IMG/VR virus record: IMGVR_UViG_3300032082_003074
Span: 1-25,541 of that record
Source: a virus
Reading direction: 5' to 3' (one strand)
Length of the DNA stretch: 25,541 nt
The translations under genes were made by a program, and so were the position numbers. Under the pieces are notes generated by a model that was given only the letters and a program-made list of their open reading frames with translations, was not told the DNA's origin and did not search any database. Positions 1 through 7,600 of this stretch are shown in pieces; position 1 is the first letter of the stretch, and each line of letters begins with the position of its first letter.

Positions 1-342
1 CATGCGGTCATTCAGATCTGCAAGGTGGTTAGTTAAATCACGACGGAAGATTGGGTCTGCGTCTGCAAAGAACATCTGGTGATGCTTGTCAGCCAACTTT
101 AGGTTGTAACCTAGAAGATGCTCTGGGAAACCATCATGACCCTTACCTTCAGAGATAATCTGGTTCATGTAGTTCTCACCAACGTAGAAAGGACGTTGAC
201 GAGCGTGTTCTTCAGCAGTGCAATAAACGTTTTGTTTAAAACCCTTCCACGTGTGGAGTTTCGCATATTCGTCAAGAATTGCCAGAAGTTCTGGGTTATT
301 AACTTCGATATGCTTCAGATATTGATCATTTACCTTAGTCAT
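1..342 (-). CDS. Unknown phage protein, N-terminal 114 residues (3' end outside the window)
   Basis: A frame open to the left edge starts at the ATG at 342, which overlaps the glycosyltransferase stop as ATGA; AAGGA lies upstream. The visible part begins MTKVNDQYLKHIEVNNPELL and ends with DADPIFRRDLTNHLADL near the edge. It is rich in charged and aromatic residues, with no signal peptide, membrane segment or repeat, and the codon use is like its neighbours. I do not recognise it. It could belong to the glycosyltransferase unit or be a structural or metabolic protein; the missing part would be needed to decide. Confidence 0.7.
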   Translation of the reverse strand, partial: MTKVNDQYLKHIEVNNPELLAILDEYAKLHTWKGFKQNVYCTAEEHARQRPFYVGENYMNQIISEGKGHDGFPEHLLGYNLKLADKHHQMFFADADPIFRRDLTNHLADLNDRM

Positions 343-1076
343 ACGATTGGTGTATCCTTATTTAAACCTGCTGAGAAGTGACGTATAATTACTGGCCCAG
401 TTTCAGGTTTTGTTATCGCCCAATTAAGTGCGTTATAATAGTTCCATCTCAAGTCGTCGTCAAAGATCCCGACTTTGAGATCCTTATATTTTTCTTCTTT
501 TTCAGTTAACCACCAGAGTGAGAACTGATCCCAAGACTTGAGACTGTCCGCGTACCCTTTAGGCCACCAAGTATCGTTCATTTGACGATACGTTAAGTCC
601 CACCAATCATCCATAAATTCACGTACGATTGGTTTCGTCATATCATATAAACACACTGCACCGCACAATGTAAACTTCGCCTTACCTTCTGGTGTGTCGA
701 AGTCTCGTTCTGCGTAGATGTAATCACGGTCATCTGTTAGAGCAGAGAAAACCATATCATGGTCTTTAATCTCATCCCAAACCTTTACGATGTCTTCGTG
801 CTCACATTCCATGTCAGCGTCAATGTACATGGTCAAGTCGTAAGGTGACTTCGCCATGCCCCATAACTTAGCGCGGTAGTGGTCATCACAGAAGATAACG
901 TCGTCTGCAACATCCCTACCTCTATCGTCAAGGAATCTTTCCTCAGTTACTAGACAGATCTTACATTCGTCTTCTGGTTCGTAGAAGTCACGAATCGACT
1001 CTGCCAAGTTAACCGCGTACAGATAGAAGTTATGCTTCTGTGACGCGACGATTACAAATCCTTTACTCTTTTCCAT
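339..1076 (-). CDS. Glycosyltransferase with DxD motif (GT8-like)
   Basis: In this 245-residue protein, GFVIVASQKHNFYLYAVNLA (6-25) is the N-terminal strand and helix of a nucleotide-sugar-binding domain. YDLTMYIDADMECEHEDI has the D86-A-D88 motif used by retaining GT-A enzymes of the GT8 type to bind metal and nucleotide sugar. CGAVCLYDMTKP and SWDQFSLWWL fit the later GT8 pattern (substrate helix and DQ segment). Near the C-terminus, IIRHFSAGLNKD has the His near the end that commonly contacts the diphosphate in this group. It is clearly different from the two family-2-like proteins in this window. It overlaps its upstream partner by 14 bases and the next gene by ATGA. Acceptor unknown; the Ser/Thr/Tyr-rich giant protein just upstream is an attractive candidate by inference. 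Confidence 0.75.
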   Translation of the reverse strand: MEKSKGFVIVASQKHNFYLYAVNLAESIRDFYEPEDECKICLVTEERFLDDRGRDVADDVIFCDDHYRAKLWGMAKSPYDLTMYIDADMECEHEDIVKVWDEIKDHDMVFSALTDDRDYIYAERDFDTPEGKAKFTLCGAVCLYDMTKPIVREFMDDWWDLTYRQMNDTWWPKGYADSLKSWDQFSLWWLTEKEEKYKDLKVGIFDDDLRWNYYNALNWAITKPETGPVIIRHFSAGLNKDTPIV

Positions 1077-1524
1077 TCTCTTCGGCCTCTAGCATTTCTT
1101 GAAGAATCATGATTGAGTACAAGTCTACCTCAATGCGTGACTTCGCACGACGTAGTTTTGCCTTCAACTTGCGGTTCTTAGAGTTCTTAATCTCTTCGAC
1201 CTCGAACGCCTCCAACTTGTAGTTGAAGAGTTTCTCAAGTTTACGCGCCTTCCTATGTTCTAGTTCGCGCTGTTTTTCTTCTTCTGCTTCGGCTGTTTTA
1301 CGAACGACACGGTCTTCCGTTTCCTTGTCAATCGTTTCTTCACCTAGTGACGCAACAACCTCATCAAATAATTCGTTGGGATTGCCATCACGATCTAATC
1401 TGTTTAACAACATTACCTGACGGGTAACACGACCAACATCGTCTTCCATTTCTAGGATACAGTTCAACTGTTCTTTTGCGTCTGTTTCCCAGAAGGCGTT
1501 ATCCATCCATCTTCTGTAACTCAT
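1063..1524 (-). CDS. Charged coiled-coil protein of unknown function
   Basis: I place the start at the ATG at 1524 (MSYRRWMDNAFWETDAKEQL), because GGAG lies 9 bases upstream; a longer frame would need a TTG at 1539 that overlaps that GGAG. The product is 153 residues. Residues 70-150 are Glu-, Lys- and Arg-rich and strongly helical (EEEKQRELEHRKARKLEKL), ending KLRRAKSRIEVDLYSIMILQ, and a coiled coil is likely. There is no membrane segment. It overlaps the following glycosyltransferase gene by 14 bases, so the two are probably translated together. I do not recognise the family. It may be a partner or scaffold for the glycosyltransferase or an assembly factor; this is inference from position only. 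Confidence 0.7.
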   Translation of the reverse strand: MSYRRWMDNAFWETDAKEQLNCILEMEDDVGRVTRQVMLLNRLDRDGNPNELFDEVVASLGEETIDKETEDRVVRKTAEAEEEKQRELEHRKARKLEKLFNYKLEAFEVEEIKNSKNRKLKAKLRRAKSRIEVDLYSIMILQEMLEAEENGKE

Positions 1525-1571
1525 TAAGTCATTCTCCAAAAAGGTTCAATCAATTCAAATGTATATAGTGG

Positions 1572-1600
1572 GAAAATAAAGTGGGCCTTTGCAGACCCAC
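1572..1600 (-). terminator. Hairpin terminator after the giant gene
   Basis: On the minus strand GTGGGTC pairs with GGCCCAC (one T-G wobble) around a 6-base loop, followed by TTTATTTT. It lies about 40 bases after the stop codon of the giant gene, so that gene is closed off from the operon to its left. No TATAAATA is seen between here and the next start. Confidence 0.75.
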
Positions 1601-1638
1601 CTATTATTACACCCCATATTATACACTATACGGTTGGA

Positions 1639-4600
1639 TTATGCAACCCTTACGTATAAAGTATATGTCTCAACCGTCGAGTAAGTTGGTTGAATAGTAG
1701 TACCAGTGTAGTTACCGATAAATGCACGTGAGTAATTACCAGTGAAGTCACGAGAATAGTTTCCAGTGAAGTCACGAGCGTAGTCACCAGTGTAGTTACC
1801 TGCGTAAGTTGATACACGAGTTCTGCCATAATCGAATGAGTAAGCAGAAGTACGTAGTCTTGAGTAAGCCGAGACACGTACACGTGAGAATGTATCAACA
1901 GAGTTACGAGTGTAATTACCGATGAAGTCACGCGAGTAGTTACCTACAAAGTTACCAGCGTATGCAGAGACACGGTTGCGGATGTAGTTACCTGCAAATG
2001 TGCGAGCATAGTTTCCAGTAAAGTTACCTACGAAGTCACGAGTGTAAGTACCTGCATATTCTCCTGCGAATGTACGCTGATAGTTTCCAACGAAGTCACC
2101 AGCAAACTCACGAGTGTACTGACCAGAGAAGTCACGAGTGTACTCACCCGCAAATGTGCGGTTGTAAGTTCCAGTGTATTCTCCAGCGAAGTTGCGAGAG
2201 TATGTTCCAGTGTACTGACCAGAGAAGCCGCGTGAGTAAGTACCAGTGTATTCCCCTGCAAATCCGCGTGAGTAAGTACCTGAGTAAGTCGAGATACGGT
2301 CACGTGAGTAAGACTCAACACGAGTTCTTACGAAGTTGCGAGAGTAATTACCGATGTAGTCACGAGAGTACGCACCAGTGTATTCGCCAACGAAGTCACG
2401 AGAGTAGTTACCCGCGTAAGTTGAGAAGCGAGTGCGGACATACGCTGATACACGGTTGCGAGTAAAGTTGCGAGAGTAGTTACCCGCAAAGTCGCGTGAG
2501 TATGCACCAGTGTACTGGCCAGAGAATCCACGTGAGTAAGTACCAGTGTAAGTAGATACACGGTTACGTGAGTAAGTAGAGATACGCTCACGAGTGAAGT
2601 TACGTGAGTAGTTGCCTACAAAGTTACGTGCGTAGATTCCAGTATATTGACCAGAGAAGTTACGGCTGTATGTTCCAGTGTAAGTTGAAACACGGTTACG
2701 TGAGTACGAAGAAGTACGAGTACGTGAGAAGTCACGACTGTAGTTTCCTACGAAATCACGTGCGTAGTAACCAGTGTACTCACCAGCAAAGTCACGAGAG
2801 TAAGTACCAGCGTATGTCGATGGACGTGTACGCGAGTAAGAAGAAACGCGAGTACGACTAAAGTCACGTGAGTAGTTACCAGTGAACGTGCGGTTGTAAG
2901 TACCAGTGTATTCACCTACAAAGTTACGTGAGTAAACGCCAACGTATGCAGATGGGCGAGTACGTGAGTAAGTTGAAACACGGTTACGAGTGAACGTAGT
3001 AGTGTAGTTACCAGTAAATGTACGGTTGTAAGTACCAGTGTACTCTCCAACGAATCCACGTGAGTAAGTGCCTGAGAACGTTGAAGTACGTGCACGAGAG
3101 TAAGCAGATACGCGAGTTCTAGTGTAGTTACGCGCATAGTTACCAGTGAACGTGCGGTTGTAGGTGCCAGTGTACTCACCAACGAATGTGCGAGAGTAGT
3201 TACCCGCATATGATGATGGACGTACACGTGAGTAAGCAGAAACGCGAGTGCGAGTAAATGCACGTGCGTAATTACCTACGAAGCCACGGTTATAAGTTCC
3301 AGTGTACTCACCGACGAAGTTACGGTTGTAAGTACCAGTGTACTGACCAGAGAAACCACGTGAGTAGTTGCCTACGTACTGTCCAGAGAATCCACGAGTA
3401 TAGTTACCAACGTAGTTTCCTGCGAAGTTACCTACGTAATCACCGATGAAGTTACCCGCATAGTTGCGTGAGTAGTTACCAGTGAACGTACGTGCGTAGT
3501 TTCCTGCAAAGTTACCAGCGAAGTTAGTCACACGGTCACGAGTGTATGCAGACGAACGGTTGAGAACGTATGCAGATACACGAGTACGTGCGTATGCGCT
3601 GTAACGAGTTCTAGTTGAAGTACGAGTGTATTCACCAACATAGTTACCAGTATATTCACCTGCGAATCCGCGAGCGTAGTTACCCACATAGTTTCCTGCA
3701 AAGTTGCGGCTGTAGTTACCTACGAAGTTACCTGCGAAGTTTGTGACGCGGTCACGAGTGAAGTCACCAACATAGTCAGTGATACGAGTTCTTGCGTACG
3801 CTGAGTAACGTGAACGTACAGAGTCACGAGTTGACGTACGAGTAAAGTTACCTACGTAATCAGTTACACGAGTACGAGCATATGCACTAACACGGTTACG
3901 AGTTGAATCACGCGTTGAAGTACGAGTGAAGTCACCGATGTAGTTAGTGATACGAGTACGTGCGTAAGCAGAGTTACGAGTACGTGAGTAAGATGACGCA
4001 CGAGTTCTTGAGAATGCGCCTGCGTAGTTAGTTACGCGAGTTCTTGCGTATGCAGAGTAACGAGTACGAGTTGATGTGCGAGTTGAAGTACGTGCGTAGT
4101 TACCTACGAAGTTACCAACATAATCACCAACGAATGTACGTCCGTAGTTGCCCACGAAGTTACCTACGTAATCACCGACGAATGTACGGCCATAGTTACC
4201 TACGAAGTCTCCCGCAAATCCACGTGCATAGTTACCTACGAAGTCGCCTGCGTAGTATCCAGTACGTGTATAGTATCCAGTACGTGTGTAGTCTGCAGCG
4301 TAGTTACGCGCATAGTTACCAATGAAGTTACCAACATAGTACAATGTACGAGTGTAGTAACCAGTGTTAGTAGAAACACGAGTACTGTTACGAGTGTAGT
4401 CTAGTGTTGCTGCACGGTTACGAGTATATGTACCAGTTGCAGTGTAGACGGTTGCACGAGTACGAGTGTAGTCTAGTGTTGCTGCACGGTTGCGAGAGTA
4501 TGCAACAGTAGAGACACGAGTACGTCCATAGTTCTGAGATACAGTACGTGCATAGTTACGGACAGAAGTACGAGTGTAGTATGCTACACCAGTGTAAGTT

Positions 4601-7600
4601 CCACCACCAACAGTTGACGTACGAGTCGATGTACGTGTTGAAGTACGAGTGTAGTAAGTTGTGCCACCGTAAGTAGTACGGGTATAGAAGTACAACTCAC
4701 CGTACAACCAACGTGAGTATTCTGCGAAACTAGTACCACCAGTACGTGCATAGTTACCAATGAAGTTACCAGTAAAGTTTCCTGCGTAGTCAGTACCAGC
4801 CGCAGTAGAACTTGTGTTACGAGCGTAATCACCGACGAAGTTTCCGCCTACGAAGTACTGCGGGAATGTACGGTTATAGTTACCGACGTAACTGACGTTA
4901 CGACTATAGTTACCAGTATACGTTACGCCACGAGTATAGTTACCTACGAAATCACCTGTATAGTACAATGTGCGAGTATAGTTACCCGTGTATGTTACGT
5001 TACGAGTGTAGTTACCAGTAAAGTCACCAGTGTAGTACAAAGTACGAGTGTAAGTACCAGTTGCAGTAAATGTCTGAGTACGGTCACGAGTAAACGCACG
5101 AGCGTAGTTACCAGTGTAGTACAGAGTACGAGTGTAACTTAGAGTACGAGTAGACGTACGAGTCGAAGTACGTGCATATGCGCTGTAGCGAGTACGTGTT
5201 GAAGTACGTGCGTATGCTGAACCACGGTTACGAGTATAGTTAGTAGCACGAGTACGAGTGTACGCCGAACCACGGTTACGAGTATAGTTGGTTGCACGAG
5301 TACGCGCATATTCACCAACGAAGTTACCCGCAAAGTCACCAGCGAATCCACGAGAATAGTTTCCTACGAAGTCACCAGCATAGTTTCTTGTGTAGTTACC
5401 GACGAAGTTGCGGCCATAGTTACCCACAAAGTTGCGAGCATAGTTACCAACAAAGTCTCCGGTAAAGGTAGTTGCATAGTTACCGACAAAGTTACCAGCG
5501 TAGTTACCGACGAAGGTACGTGCATAGTTACCTACAAAGTTACCAGTGAAGGTAGTAGTGTAGTTGCCTACGTAGTTACCAGCGTAGTTACCAGTGAATA
5601 GACGCGAGTAGTTACCCACGAAATCACCAGTAAAGGTAGTCGCATAGTTGCCAATAAAGTTACCAGCAAAGTTTGTGACGCGATCACGAGTGTATGCAGA
5701 ACCGCGAGTACGAGTAGAAGTACGCGCATAAGCTGAGTAACGAGTACGTGCAGAAACACGAGTCGATGTACGAGCGTAGTTACCAACATAGTTTCCTGCG
5801 AACGCACGTGAGTAGTTGCCCACGAAGTTGCGAGAATAGTTGCCTACGAAAGTACGAGCGTAGTTACCAATGAAGTTACCTGCAAAGTTTGTAACACGGT
5901 CACGGACATATGATGATACACGTGCGCGTGAGAAGATACCAGCAAAGTTGGTTACACGGTCACGAGTAAAGTTAGTTGCACGTACACGAGTGTAGTCAGC
6001 AGAGTATGCAGAAACACGAGTACGCGAATAAGTTCCCGCGTATGCCGATACACGGTTGCGTGAGTATGTTCCTGAGTATGCTGAAACACGAGTACGTGAG
6101 TAAGTACCTGAGTACGCGCTAGTGCGAGTACGAGTATAATTACGTGAGTAGTTTCCTACGAATCCACGGCTGTAGTTACCAGTGAAGTTACGTGAGTAAG
6201 TTCCCGCATAAGTTGAAACACGGTTGCGTGAATAAGTTCCAGTGTAAGAACTAACACGTCCACGAGTAAATGCGCGAGCATAGTTCCCTTGGAAGTTACG
6301 AGTGTAGTTTCCTACGAAATCACGTGCATAGGTACCACTGAACGTTGAGTTACGAGTACGTGAATAAGTTCCTGCGAAACTAGAAACACGGCCACGAGTA
6401 AAGTTACCAACGTAGTTACCAGCGAATCCACGGCTGTAGTTACCTACGTAGTTTCTTGAGTAGTAACCAGTGTACGCTGAGTTACGAGTTCTTGAGTAAG
6501 TACCAGTGAACGAAGAAACACGTCCGCGTGTGAATGAGTTAGTATATTCACCAACAAATGCACGGTTGTAGTTACCTACGAATGTGCGGCCATATGTACC
6601 AGTGTATGAAGATACACGAGTACGACCATACTCACCAGCGTAAGCAGAAGTACGCGTACGTGAGAATGCACCAGTATATTCACCGATGAAGTCACGTGAA
6701 TAGTTTCCTGCGAAACCGCGTGAGTAGTTGCCTACGTAAGTTGATACGCGAGTACGTGAATACGTTCCAGTGTATGAAGATACACGAGTACGTGCGAACT
6801 CACCAGTGTAGTTTCCTGCAAACCCACGAGTATACTCTCCAGCGAATCCGCGAGAGTAAGTTCCTGAGTAAGTAGAAATACGGTTACGTGAGTAAGTACC
6901 AGAATATGAACTTACACGAGTACGACCAAACTCACCAGTATAGTTACCTGCAAATCCGCGGCTGTAGTTTCCTACAAATGCGCGAGCATAGTAACCAGTG
7001 TACGATGAGTTACGAGTACGTGAGTAAGTACCTGAGAAAGATGATGTACGAGTACGCGAGAATTCACCTGCATAGTTACCTTGGAAAGAACGAGTATACT
7101 CTCCAGTAAATGCACGAGAATATGTACCAATGTATGCAGAGACGCGGTTACGTGCGTAAGTGCCAGTGTAAGTACTGATTCTGTTACGTGAGTAAGTTCC
7201 AGTATACGCTGAGTTACGGACACGGTTGTATGTACCAGTATAGGTAGATACACGGCCACGTGCATAGGTTGAGGTACGAGTGCGCGAGAAAGTTCCGGTG
7301 AAGTCTGTTACACGGTTACGAGTGAACGTTGACAAACGTGCACGAGAGTAGTAACCTGTAAATCCACCAGTAAATCCTTGTAGACGTACACGAGTGTAAG
7401 TAGACTGACGGTTTAAAATGTACTCGCCAGTAAACGTACGTGAGAAATTGGTGACACGGTCACGACTGTAAGTCGATGGACGTGTACGACTGTATTCACC
7501 GATAAAGTCCCCTACATAATTACCGGCAAAGTTACGACTGTAGTTACCAGCGAAATCGCGAGTGTAATTACCAACGTAATTACCTGCAAAGTCACGAGTA

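Noticed and set aside
1063-1539. TTG start at 1539 for the coiled-coil protein
   Set aside because: The ATG at 1524 has GGAG at a proper distance, and that GGAG would lie inside the longer reading frame.
1561-1570. Possible late promoter (TATATACA on the minus strand) before the coiled-coil gene
   Set aside because: It matches only six of eight positions of the octamer that is perfect elsewhere in this window; kept as a possibility but not called.
1650-7265. Many open frames of 70-130 codons in other frames of the giant repeat gene
   Set aside because: A 12-bp repeat without stop codons in a given frame stays open by construction; the products are periodic shadows rich in Leu/Thr/Val or Cys/His/Arg.
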